Below are positions 33,062 to 43,467 of a DNA stretch of 64,000 nt, piece after piece. This DNA is from Deinandra increscens subsp. villosa (lineage: Eukaryota > Streptophyta > Magnoliopsida > Asterales > Asteraceae): the NCBI GenBank assembly GCA_039602395.1, contig JBCNJP010000017.1, positions 97,502,713 to 97,566,712 of the forward strand, read 5' to 3'. Under the pieces are notes generated by a model. The model had not been told where the DNA came from. It was given only the letters and a program-made list of their open reading frames with translations, and did not search any database. A program made the position numbers and the translations under genes. Each line of letters opens with the position of its first letter. Position 1 is the first letter of the stretch.

Positions 33062-33880
33062 TACGTTGCTGGTATAGGCATGGTTCGACGCAACGCCAGG
33101 CTTGAGAAAGCCTTGGCCAGTTTGAAGTCTCGTTTCTCGGCCAAGAGGTCTGAGGCCAGTATGCTGAAAAAGGAGATTGGCGATTTGAGAATACAGTATG
33201 CTAACGCCGATCTCGAAAAGGTCTCAGCCTTGGAAAAAGAGGTTGCGGATCTCAAGGTTTGGAAATAGGCTGACACCGAGGCTCGTGCTGCCCTTGAGGC
33301 GTCAGTGAAGGAGTATGAGGTTTCCCTTGGTGACCTCCGAAAGCGGTGTGATGACGATATTGCTCGTCATGCAGCCGAGGTGAAAGGGTTGATTGCTGAA
33401 CTTGACAAGCTGAAGGTCAATAAGGAACGATTGTCTAACCTATATAAAGGTGCTCAGGGGCTAGGTGAAGCGGCTGGGCGACGACCGCCAGTGGCTGATT
33501 GAACAAGGTCTACAATTTGTTGTTGGCCGACTGCATGGTAGCATGCCGTATAAACAGAGACTTGGCAAGTTCCAGAGTGCCGTGATGAGGCGGGGGGGGG
33601 GGGGGGCTCATCTGGGTTTTGTAGCGGGCTACGAGCACGCCGCTGCCGGGAAACCTCTGGCCGAAGGTAAGTATTACAGGCCAGACTCGGATGTGGTATT
33701 AGGTGAAGAGTCTAAGAAGCATGCGCCGGTTAAGTACAAGTACTTGGACAGCTTGTCCGAGTGTGTGAACAAGACCCGGCTGAGTTTCAAGCTATCGACC
33801 CGGAGGTGGATTACCCAGCCCAGATGCCTTTTGGGACGGTCACTGCTTCTGCTGGGTCGACAACAACTGTGAACCGAGAG
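33062..33880 (+). pseudogene. G2 antisense ORF remnant (coiled coil)
   Basis: Plus-strand frames opposite to G2 pol: 33080-33268 (RLEKALASLKSRFSAKRSEA, EKVSALEKEVADLKVWK), 33305-33502 (VKEYEVSLGDLRKRCDDDIA, LIAELDKLKVNKERL) and 33465-33872 (QWLIEQGLQFVVGRLHGS, HLGFVAGYEHAAAGK). The heptad-like Leu/Lys/Glu pattern marks a coiled coil. Position and orientation match the antisense ORF described in Tat-type elements, whose N-terminal domain is annotated as a putative gypsy-type 'transposase'. That N-terminal part is missing: the LTR joins the middle of the ORF. One stop and a frameshift break it, and a 15-G run lies at ~33592-33606. Confidence 0.6.
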
Positions 33881-34816
33881 GCTGCGTAGATAGCTTCTTG
33901 TTTTTGTTACTTCTTTTTCACCCGATTGGGTAGTACTGTAATGCCAGTCGGCTTTATATTTAATGGAAAATATTTGTACTTAATGTATTGTGTTTGCTAT
34001 TTTAATCTCAAAGTACTTGTGACGAGTAGCAGTGAAAAGAAATATGTTTGTATGACCAAGTGGAATGATTCACCGTGTCGGCTTTATCATCACGACTGAG
34101 TGTAAATGATTCAAGTGTATGGGTGTCGATTCATGACCTGTAATAACATCTAAATTATTAAGTAAAGGTGAGGGAGTGATCGAACATTCGTCAATGTCCT
34201 GTTATCGACCTCAATTGTTAGTGATACGAATGTGTCGGTGTCGACAATGTTTTAGACTTACATTTTTGCTAGAAATGTGATGGATGTACGGTCCAATGAA
34301 TGTTAATTAAAACATGTTTTTGCGCTTTTATACCTAGGTTCGACCGAAGTCTTTCGGTCTATGTGGTCCAGTCTATGCCCGGTGTTCTATGTGTCGGCTG
34401 TTAACAGGCCGACTGGAAAACTTTGGGAGTTTGTCGGTCACCCACTTATGAGAGCTGTGAGAGATGAACGATGAGGCGTTTCCCTGTATAGCCCGGTACG
34501 GATAACCATCTTACAGAGGGTGTCGCCTAAAAATGGACGTCGAGTCGGCCAGTTGTTGACTATGGTCCGTCGGTGCGACCATCCGTTCATTAGACGACTG
34601 CTACAAGTGCCTTTCGGCCTTGCTATGAAATTAGCTAAATCGTATGCCAGGGTTGTATGTAACCGATGTGGCTTATATGAGTATACAAATCATGTAATAG
34701 GTGATCTACTTGTTGTAATCCGGCCGACATTAGACAGTCGGTTCGAGCAATTATAGTTAGATGCAACCCCTTATTTAAAAGAGACATAAATTAAAAATAT
34801 TCAGTGTCGACTTCCA
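33881..34816. other. G2 spacer between antisense ORF and pol
   Basis: No supported ORF. GTCGGC/GCCGAC-type words are frequent, as in the rest of G2. It probably holds untranslated regions of both the antisense and sense transcripts. Confidence 0.5.
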
Positions 34817-35971
34817 TTAAAATAGGATGTGTAAAATCCTTTTAAGGTGACATGTCGAACAAAGTGATGATTTGTTTTGCAAGTAGCACTTTTTGAGTTG
34901 CATTGCGTTCCAGTGTCGGGGGAGGGTTTTCCCTTCCATAGTTACCAGCTTGTAGGATCCTTTGGCGTGTACCTCACTGACTTGGTAGGGACCTTCCCAG
35001 TCTGGTCCCAATTTACCTTGGTTTTCTTGTCTGCTTGCTTCATTGTGTCGGAAGACATAATTTCCAGGTCGAAAGGTGACCTCCCGGACCTTTTGATTGT
35101 AGTATCTTTCCATTTGTTTTTTGTACATTGCCTCATTGATTGCAGTAATGTCTCGACGTTCTTGCCTTAAATCTAGGTTGACAAGTAATTCTGAGTCATT
35201 GGTGAGTTCCGAGACGTTTTCTGTGCGGTATGTCGGCATGCCAATTTCTGCCGGTATGACTGCTTCGGAGCCGAAGGTCAGGCTATAAGGAGTGTGTGCA
35301 TGACTCGTCCGTTCGGTGGTGCATATGGCCCATAGGACATTTGGTAATTCGTTTAGCCAGTTCTTCCCCTGTTCGCCGAGTCTTGTTTTGATGCCCGAGA
35401 CGATTGACCTGTTCGTCCGTTCGACCTGGCCCTTTGATTGCGGGTGTGCGACCGAGGTGAATAGCTGTGTGATTTGCAGCTCCTGACACCATGTTTTGAA
35501 CGGGTTATCGGCAAACTGTTTTCCGTTGTTGGACACTATCTTTTCTGGCAAACCGTATCTACAGACTATCTGCTCCCAGACGAAGTTGACAACCTATTTG
35601 CCGGTGATTGTGGCTACAGCTTTTACCTCTGGCCATTTGGTGAAGTAGTCGACTATGAATATAAGGAATTTGATTCGGCCTAGTGCCTCTAGGAAGGGTC
35701 CGATGATGTCGATAACCCATTTGTAAAAGGGCCACGGGGATGTTACTAGTATGAGGTTATGTTTCGGTACTCGTTGCACGCTTGCATGCAGTTGGCCACC
35801 CCGACACTTTTGTATCTCTTTCTTGGTGTCGGTATACATCGTCGGCCTGTAGTAGCCCATTTTCATCATACGGGTTACTATCGACCGAGGGCCGGAGTGT
35901 GTGCCACAGATCCCCTCGTGAATTTCTTTGATGGCATAGTTTCCTTCCTCGGGTGTCAGACATGTTAACAA
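34817..35971 (-). pseudogene. G2 integrase, catalytic Asp lost
   Basis: The N-terminal part 35594-35971 has the zinc-binding region (GTHSGPRSIVTRMMKMGYYRP) and the first Asp in WVIDIIGPF. The C-terminal part 34817-35551 starts at VSNNGKQFADNPF, where the family has SDNGxQF, so the second catalytic Asp is Asn. The Glu remains in GQVERTNRS. GPDWEGPYQV and the terminal LPRHWNAMQLKKCY fit a Tat/Athila-type C-terminus. A stop lies between the parts. Confidence 0.85.
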
Positions 35972-36055
35972 CGGCTGTAGGTAAGACCTCTTGTAGAGTT
36001 TGTCGTTGTGAAGTGTGTATTTCTTGGCCTGGGCCTTTAGCTTTGCCGCTTCTAG

Positions 36056-36355
36056 TTAAGAATCAGGGAGGGTGCCATTTAGTAAGTAGTCTCCAATTGG
36101 TGTTATCCAACTGTTTGAGACTACTGTGCCGGTTTCTAGTACCTCCTTGAGTTCATCGGTTCGACTGTGGATGATTTCGACCGACACCTGTTTTGTCAGG
36201 TGGGCAAATGCAAGGGATGCATGTTTGCTCAAAGCGTCGGCTTTCTTGTTCCAACTTCTTGGGATTTGGGCAATCTCAAATCCCTCGAATTGGGAAGTTA
36301 CTTGGTTTGTTACCAGTAACGAGTCAACTCTTGCGACTAGCTTTTTTACGTTCAT
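36056..36355 (-). pseudogene. G2 second RNase H region, C-terminal part
   Basis: VNVKKLVARVDSLLVTNQV and IPRSWNKKADALSKHASLAFAHL are typical of the extra plant-type RNase H in Tat-lineage elements. It follows the piece ending at 36368 after a stop. Confidence 0.75.
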
Positions 36356-36367
36356 CTTTCTTGCTAG

Positions 36368-37357
36368 TCACAATCCTGCTAACAATGCCTCATATTCGGC
36401 TTCGTTGTTTGTACTTGGGAAGTCAAACCGAATGGCGTATGTTACTTCGACTCCATGTGGATCGATCAAGACTAGGCCGGCTCCAGACCCCTCGCTGTTT
36501 TTAGCTCCGTCTGTGTAAAGGGTCCAGACATCGGTGCCGGTGATTGGTGGCGGGGGAGTGTAGTTGTCGGTGGTAGGATTGTTGACATTAGTGCTGGTCT
36601 GCAGCTCTGTTATGAAATCAGCTAACACCTGCCCTTTGATCACTGTCCGTGGCTTGAAGTGTAACTCGTGCTCGCCAAGCTCGATAGCCCATTTTGCGAA
36701 TCGGCCTGATGTCTCTGGTCTTTGGATTACCTCCCGAAGGGGGTAGTTTGTGAGTACCGTGACCTTGTAAGCCTGAAAGTATCGGCGCAAGCGCCGGGCA
36801 GTGTGGATTAGAGCTAATAGTAATTTCTTAATTTTTGTGTACCTAGTTTCGGGATCCTTCATCGCTCGGCTCACGAAGTAGACAGGGAGTTGCTCGGCTC
36901 TTTCTGTGCACAGGATTGAGCTTATAGCCTCAGTGCCAACAGAGAGGTAAAGGATAACCTCTTTGCCGGTTGCTGGTGCTGTGACCGGTGTGAGAGTCGT
37001 GAGGGTCTGTTTCATCTCCAGGAATGCCCTGTCAGCCTCTTCTGTCCAGAGGAATTGTTTTTTGTTGGTGGCTTGCTTTAGTGTTCGGAAGAAGGGCATT
37101 GATTTCTTTGCAGACTTGGAGATGAATCGATGGAGGGTGGCTAGTCGACCGTTCAAACATTGAAGCTCTTTCAAGCACTGTGGTGCTTTCATCTGCATGA
37201 TAGCTCGGATCTTTTCTGGATTGGCCATGATGTTTTCGTCTGTGACTATGTGCCTCAAGAATTTGCCTTGCTTCATTCCGAAAGAGCATTTTGCTGGGTT
37301 GAGCTTCATGTTGACAGCTCCGAGTCGCCCAAATGTTTCCTCAATGTCACTGATCAT
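36368..37357 (-). pseudogene. G2 RT thumb, first RNase H and start of second RNase H
   Basis: Contains KLNPAKCSFGMKQGKFLRHIV (RT C-terminal), the FLWTEEADRAFLEMKQTL segment of gypsy RNase H, then WTLYTDGAKNSEGSGAGLVL and NNEAEYEALLAGL, the start of the second RNase H. Two RNase H domains in tandem identify the lineage. Confidence 0.85.
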
Positions 37358-37363
37358 TGCTTC

Positions 37364-37906
37364 CTATGTCCCACTTTTGATGACTAAGTCTTCTACGTAG
37401 GTCTCCATGTTTCGGCCAATTTGTGGGTCGAAGACTTGGTCAATCAGTCTCTGGTAAGTGGCTCCGGCATTTTTGAAGCCGAAAGGCATCTTGCGGTAAC
37501 AGAAAATGCCCTTGTCCATGTGGAAGGCCGTTTTTTCTTCATCTTGTCGAGCCATCTTGATCTGGTTATAACCCTTGTATGCGTCAAGGAAACATTTGTA
37601 GGTGTAGCCCGATAGGGCGTCCACTTTTGCATCGATGGCCGGCAAAGGGTAGCAGTCTTTCGGACATGCATTGTTAAGGTTTGAGAAGTCGACACACATT
37701 CGCCATGAGCCGTCGGACTTGGCTACCATGACTGGGTTGGCAATCCAGGTGTGCCACTTGACCTCTCGTAGGATCCCTGCTTTTACCAGCTTTGTTACTT
37801 CTTCGCATACAACCTTGCTTCGGTCTCGAGCCATGCTTCTTTTTTCTTGGGCCACTGGTCTTTGTTTTGGGTCGACGTTCAAGAGATGTTCAGTAAACTC
37901 GTACAC
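37364..37906 (-). pseudogene. G2 reverse transcriptase core, active site YVED
   Basis: Motifs: VTKLVKAGILREVKW, WRMCVDFSNLNNACPKD, YPLPAIDAKVDAL, LDAYKGYNQI, MPFGFKNAGATYQRL. The active site reads YVEDLV instead of YVDD. Asp to Glu at a metal ligand should severely impair it. An upstream stretch (37907-38102) is not open. Confidence 0.87.
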
Positions 37907-38102
37907 CCGTCATGTCGGCCGGTGTCCAGGCGAACATGTCTGTGTTGTTACGTATCAAGTTGTACAACTTTTCGCGTGTCGGATTGGATAGCTCGGGGCC
38001 GATGGTGACCAGTTAGTTAGGGTATTCTTCGTTTACCTTCCACTTATTATGTGCTACTTCCTTAGTGACATCTGTTGTGAGGCCGCGGTCAGATTGGGTG
38101 GA

Positions 38103-38566
38103 TCAAATGGTTGCTATACCAGCCTCGGTTGGGAATTTCATTAACCCATGTGTTGTGGAGACAACACAGCCGAAACGGTAGATCGCTGGTTGACCGAAAA
38201 GGGTGTTGTATCGTGAGGGTGACCGGTAGAGTGACTTCGCCTTCCGGGAAGACCATGTCTCAACTGAAGCCGACCAACGATGTCTGTGAGGGTCGGAGCT
38301 AGTGTCGTATATGGGTTGGCAGCTTGGAGAAAACATGCCTTGTACATGATGTCCGAAGCACTCCCCCCCGTCAATGTATGTTCTGTGTATGTCATGGCCT
38401 GCCACTTCGGCGATGATGACCATGGGGCTGAGTGTCGGTGTGGCCGTATTTAATACCGGGAAGGAGAATGGTTTGTTGGCCCAACTCTCCCTTCTGATTT
38501 TTGGCTTCTTGCTGCGAGAAGCATATGTCATCAGGATCCGGGTGTTGTCATTTTTCTTTTCTTTTT
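38103..38566 (-). pseudogene. G2 protease region, cut by L
   Basis: NDNTRILMTYASRSKKPKIRR then ISFP-like linker and VIIAEVAGHDIHRTYIDGGE, where the aspartic protease active site (normally DGGS) begins. The next residues are diverged. The frame leads out of the A-rich tract into which L inserted at 38567. Confidence 0.7.
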
Positions 38567-38918
38567 TGTTGATACCTAATCTGTGCGTCATGTGAAGTAT
38601 CTGAACGAGACGATGTGAAGATTCAAGACAAGTTCAAGCTGCTCGCCGAACCTCGTCCGAACTTGAGGTTCGGACCGGGCGAACTTGGAGTTCGACGAAG
38701 GTTCGGCCCAGACGTGTATAAATAGGAACTTGTGCTTTAAATGTTAAAAACGGTGAGAGAATACTAAGAGAGACCGGATCTTAACTATGTGTTGTTGAGA
38801 GTGTTTCTCTGTTTGAGCTGATTAGAGAGATTGTAATTGAGTCAAACTATTATTTACATCGTGTTCTCTCGTATACGATCAAGCAAACCTCTTGTAAGAT
38901 CCGTCTTACGGTTTTTCA
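38567..38918 (+). repeat. L 5' LTR
   Basis: U3 has a cluster of CGAAC/GTTCG inverted words (38648-38707), including CCGAACTTGAGGTTCGG, just upstream of TATAAATA (38717-38724). It ends GGTTTTTCA next to the primer site. Confidence 0.88.
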
Positions 38919-39150
38919 ATTGATATCAGAGCAAATCCAGGTTGCTCTATTGCGTTTGCTTTGATCGTTGTCGTTTTCTTGATAAAACCGAGTGTTTTTC
39001 ATTCAAAACGATTCAATCTTTGAACTTTTTGATCTTCCTATTGCTAAAATCACATTAACTACTGAAAATCTCGATCAAATATGCTCAAAATCACGATTTT
39101 TGACCAAAAACTTCGTTTCGGTCGAGTTCGTGAGTCTGCCAGATAACCGT

Positions 39151-39300
39151 CGACCGAACCCCAGGTTCGTCGAAATAACTGCTCCGAACCCAGAGTTTGT
39201 CGAAATAACTGCTCCGAACCCAGAGTTTGTCGAAATAACTGCTCCGAACCCAGAGTTCATCGAAATAACTGCTCCGAACCCAGAGTTCGTCGAAATAACA
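39151..39300 (+). repeat. 5 x 30-bp tandem repeat in the L leader
   Basis: Five consecutive 30-bp units at 39151, 39181, 39211, 39241 and 39271. Each contains CGAACCCAGAGTTCG (or a one-base variant) that can fold as CGAAC/GTTCG, and CGAAATAACT. If translated they would give a 10-residue repeat (APNPEFVEIT), but the frame opens with GTG, so translation is doubtful. The hairpin motif is the same as in the LTR. Confidence 0.9.
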
Positions 39301-39435
39301 GTAAATTTTTGTTCGTTTGAAGTTCGTGTCAAGTTCAGAGAGAGTTCGGTAGAAGTTCGGCCCACGTTTGGAAAACTTTGAGTTCGTCCAGAGTTCGTCG
39401 GGAGTTCGGCGAAACAATAAATTCAGATTATAAAA

Positions 39436-41500
39436 ATGTATGAAATTGAGGTATTCATTGAGCGTCATCGTCAGAATGTGCCAAAGTTAATAAATCTTGA
39501 AGATTATCATGGTTGGGCAACAAATTTTAGAGCTTATATTGTTGATTTGGATAAAAATTTGTGGATACCGGTTACAAATGAATTTCAGTATCCAACTCAT
39601 TATGGTGGTGATTTTAAGGAGATGCATAATTGGTCAAATGAAGAAAGAATATCGTGTGATGTAAATGAAAAGGCTGTTTCACTTCTTCTATTAGCTTTGC
39701 CTATAATTTTTAAAAGTCAAATCAGGAAGTATCGAAAAGCAAAATTGATATGGGATTTTGTAAAGACACAGTGTGAGGAACATATGTCTAAAATTTCTCA
39801 GAAAACAATTGATCAAGATCTAAAGTTTAAAGGTAAAATTGAAGAGTTAGAGAATAAGGTGGGAAAATTGACTGAAGAGAATATTTTTCTGACAAAGGAA
39901 GTGGAGAAATGGAAAAATAAAGTTTGTGATGGTTTAGCTGCCGAAATTCAAAAGGATGTGTCTGTATCATGTGCAAATTGTTTGGAATTTGGTAGTATTA
40001 AAGAAGAATGGTTGAAGGAGAAGGATATGTTGATTAAAGAATGCGATAAAGCAAAAGCTAATGAAAAGGAAGTCATTGAAGACTTTGATGCGTTATTTGC
40101 AAAATGTTCTCCTCTTCAACAAAAATATGAAAACATGGATAAAATTTCTATCGAAGCTGCTGATAGAATAATTCACCTTCAGGAGGAACTCACAAAGTTG
40201 CGTGATGAAAATAGTGAGGTTTAAAGTCAAAATAACATTTTGAAACAAGATGTTGTCTATTATAAGAAACGGGTTGAGAAAGTTACTGCAAAAGTTCTAG
40301 AAGAGTGTCACTTGAGAGAATGTCATAAAATTGATTATAACAGATTGTCGGACAAGTACATTGCTTCACAGAAAGAGTTGATGGAAGCTAATACGAAAAT
40401 AGCTGAACAAAAGATTGAGATTTTTGATTTGCAAAGGAAATTGCAAAATTGCAACAATTCACCGACTTTCCTGAATTATTTGTATAAGTTGGAAAAGAGT
40501 AAGGAGAATGGTAAAGATGCAAGTCTTCATCAAGTTCCCGCTCCTGTGGATCTTGAAATGTCTGTTCCAGCTATACCAGCTGATTTTGAACAACATGATT
40601 ATTCAAAATTTGCTGATACCAGTTCAGGAAAGAACACCAAGTCAAAATCTAAGAAGAATAAAAGGTGGTTGATTATTGCAAAGGGTTGAAGTTTGATTCC
40701 AAATCTATATTTCTTGAAAAAGAAAAGGTGTTTAATGGAAATCCCGGAAACGTAAAAGTGCCTAAGTTTTCTGAGATCATGATAGACGATTCTTTGATTT
40801 CCGGGGAAAAATGATTTAAAAGGTATCAAGTCTGAATTTACAAAGCTTGCCAAACAAGGTCATGAGATACCAAATTCTGTTCAAGATAAATTCAAGCTGA
40901 AAAATGGTGGTTTGGGATTTGAAGAAAAAGAAATGCCAATTAGGGATTTCAACAAGAAGGAAGTCAAAGCAAAGAAGATAAAGAAGCAGAAGGTGTCTTC
41001 AGATAAGAAGCCACAATGTTGGAAGAAGAAGGTTTCTTCACCAGATGACAGGCTTTCTTCTGAAGAGTCTTCTTGTATATCTGATACTACACCGCAAGGC
41101 GGTAACAATTCAGATTCATTTCATTCTGCTAAATCAAACAGGTTTTACCATCAAGATAAATTCTTTGGTTATGGAGATGATTTAGGTTTTTATGATCCTC
41201 CAAAAAGTTTTCCCAAATTTTAGAAACCAAAGAAATCTAAACCTGTGTTTTCAAAAGTTTATGATGAATGTCTGACTGATCAGTTTGGAAAACCAATTTC
41301 AATCAATCCAACTGGTAAAAGACTTGTTATGTTTATCGTAAGAAGGGTCATTATGCAAATAATTGTCCTACGACAACTAACAAATCATCATCAAATGCCA
41401 AACATACAATGTATGTTGATCTTGATGGCATTAATTTTAGTCAACCAATATCCAACACTAACTTTTTCTGGAAAAAAAGATTACTTCGGAAAAGTTGGGT
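39436..41500 (+). pseudogene. L gag with coiled coil, broken
   Basis: The ATG at 39436 opens a 262-codon frame with a copia-type gag start (LINLEDYHGWATNFRAYIVD), a UBN2-like region (LLLLALPIIF, KAKLIWDFVKTQCEEHM) and a long Lys/Glu coiled coil from residue ~125. A TAA at 40222 interrupts the coiled coil. The second frame continues directly from 40240 to 40689, consistent with a single CAA-to-TAA change. Further pieces are at 40912-41223 and 41245-41420. Near 41325-41370 lies a zinc knuckle CYVYRKKGHYANNC whose second Cys is Tyr. No protease, integrase or RT follows. Confidence 0.75.
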
Positions 41501-42252
41501 AGTAGTTCTGATTGTCACTCATCAGTTGACAATGGTTCACTAGAAATCATAAAACCAAAACAAGAATGGAGACCAAAAGTTGTCTCTACGGCTAACAGTG
41601 ATTTTGTTGAAGACACTAGACAAACTACCACAAATGTGTATGCGGGTCGGGGTCTTAAGAACTTACTATTTTTCAGTGTTTGCAGGTATTTCAAGAAGAC
41701 CTGTTAGTAATCGCGAGATTGCTGCCAGTGAGATACTTGTGGTTTTTAAGTTAAAATGCATCGTTCTTATCTTTGAAACGTTAATTTTAAAAAAAAATCA
41801 TTTTGAAAAATGTGTCAAGTGTTGATCGATCATTTTTATTTTTGTTTTTATTTTCTTTCGTTCATATTTTTAGGGGGAGAAAATTTGAAAATTCAAAAAA
41901 TAGTGTTTGTTTGAATTTTAGGGGGAGAAATTTGGAAAAAATAAAAAAAATGAAAAATTGAGAAATTGATCCGACAAAAGCGAGAAATGATAGTACATCA
42001 GCATATACGTTTATCTGCCATGGATAGATTAAGTCTAAAGGCTGTAGGTACTTGCATAATCTGTGAATGTGCATGACTAATCTGATATCTGCAAGTAAGA
42101 TATAAACATAAAGCTTGCTTGATGATCTTTGGTTATTTGCTTCTTGATGATTGTTGTGTAATGATTCCGACAAAAAATAGAATAAAAAGATATCCTGATG
42201 AATGCATACTTTTATTTTGAAAGATTTAAACTTGTTTGATTTTCTTTATTTT

Positions 42253-42494
42253 GTCAAACGATCGGACTTTCTCTGTGTATCGAATGATTGACCTGATCGT
42301 TGTTTGTTTGACATTCTGCTTTATTTTCTTTGGTGTTTTCGTATAATTCATCGGACTTTCTCTGCGTATACGGAAGTATCGACCTGATCGTTGTTGAATT
42401 ATACAATTTCAACTTGTTTTGCTTTCTTATTTTCTCAAATACTTGGGCTTTCTCTGCGTGTCCACAAGACCGACCTGATTGCTAGGTATTTGAG
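42253..42494 (+). ncRNA. L triple stem-loop array
   Basis: Unit 1: outer GTCAAAC (42253-42259) with GTTTGAC (42306-42312), plus CGATCGG with CC(T)GATCG inside; inner ATC-GAAT-GAT. Unit 2: outer GTATAATTCA (42341-42350) with TGAATTATAC (42395-42404); inner ATAC-GGAA-GTAT closed by CG/CG around a bulged T. Unit 3: outer CTCAAATAC (42434-42442) with GTATTTGAG (42486-42494); inner GTC-CACAA-GAC closed by CG/CG. Outer stems differ in sequence between units while the core between them is conserved. Compared with S, unit 2 has a paired change in both stems (T-A for C-G outside, A-T for G-C inside). Role unknown; no expression evidence. Confidence 0.6.
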
Positions 42495-43186
42495 GTTCTG
42501 CTTTATTTTTGCATGACTCATCAAGGATGATTAAATCTCTAAGAAAATTTGCTTCTATATGATAAACATGATGATTTTCCAGTATTTCTGATAGAGTAGA
42601 GGCCGAGTTATCAATGCATGATAATATTACCTTAAGCATATCTGAAAACGATAAAAATGATTGGTGCATGCTGAAATAAACATAAATGTTGTTGCGATTA
42701 TCTTGGCTTGCATGCTGATTAAGACCGAAATTGAAGTGTGCTAGATGCATTATGTGTGATATGATTTTGCGTCGTGATCTTTCTCGCAAAAGACAAAAAT
42801 AGTGTTTGTTTCTGTATTGCATTTATATTTCATTTCAGAAAATATCAAAAAGATTTTTGATTTGTTTTAGTATAAAATTCATAAAATCCAAAAAGATTTT
42901 ACTTCTTATTTGTTTTCGATTGATCGAGACAAGATACGAAAAACATTTTCAAAAATATATCTTGGATTCTCAAAGAGAAGTTTTGCGCCAAGATTATTTA
43001 TGTTGGTCAAGTACTCAAAGGAAAGAGTTAGTCACCACTTCAAGTCTTATGAAGCTGTTGATAAGGATGAAAGAAACTATGCATCGTCCAGATTTCAAGA
43101 TCAAGCTACCATCAATTTGAGGGGGAGTTTGTTCGAAGAATATGTTTTAACTGGTGAACAGATACTGCACATGACGAGGGGGGATT

Positions 43187-43467
43187 TGTTGATACCTAAT
43201 TTGTGCGTCATGTGAAGTATCTGAACGAGACGATGCGAAGATTCAAGACAAGTTTAAGTTGCTCACCGAACCTCGTCCGAACCTGAGGTTCAGACCGGGC
43301 GAACTTGGAGTTCGGCGGAGGTTCGGCCCAGACATGTATAAATAGGAACTTGTGCTTTGAATGTTGTAAGAGTGAGAGAATACTCAGAGAGACCAGATCT
43401 TAACTATGTGTTGTTGAGAGTGTTTCTCTGTTTGTGCTGATTACAGAGTTTGTACTTTAGTCTTTGT
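43187..43467 (+). repeat. L 3' LTR, truncated
   Basis: Matches the 5' LTR from TGTTGATACC for about 275 bp, then ends near 43462-43467 where M starts. The remaining ~75-95 bases (expected to end GGTTTTTCA) are found neither here nor after M. Confidence 0.8.

Larger units (their letters stand above)
38567..43467 (+). mobile_element. L: gag-only non-autonomous LTR retrotransposon
   Basis: 5' LTR 38567-38918 (352 bp) and a truncated 3' LTR 43187-43467 start TGTTGATACCTAAT. The primer site is slightly mutated (TTGATATCAGAGC). The leader carries a 5 x 30-bp tandem repeat. A broken gag (39436-41500) has no pol behind it. A long 3' non-coding region holds a triple stem-loop array, and a polypurine tract GAGGGGGGAT precedes the 3' LTR. 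It lies in a G2 A-tract; TTTTT at 38562-38566 and 45710-45714 could be its target duplication but is low-complexity. It is related to S by LTR start, hairpins and 3' region. Confidence 0.88.

Noticed and set aside
39151..39300. Regular 30-bp repeats considered as a CRISPR-like array
   Set aside because: Units are contiguous with no spacers, the host is a plant, and the repeats lie in a retroelement leader.
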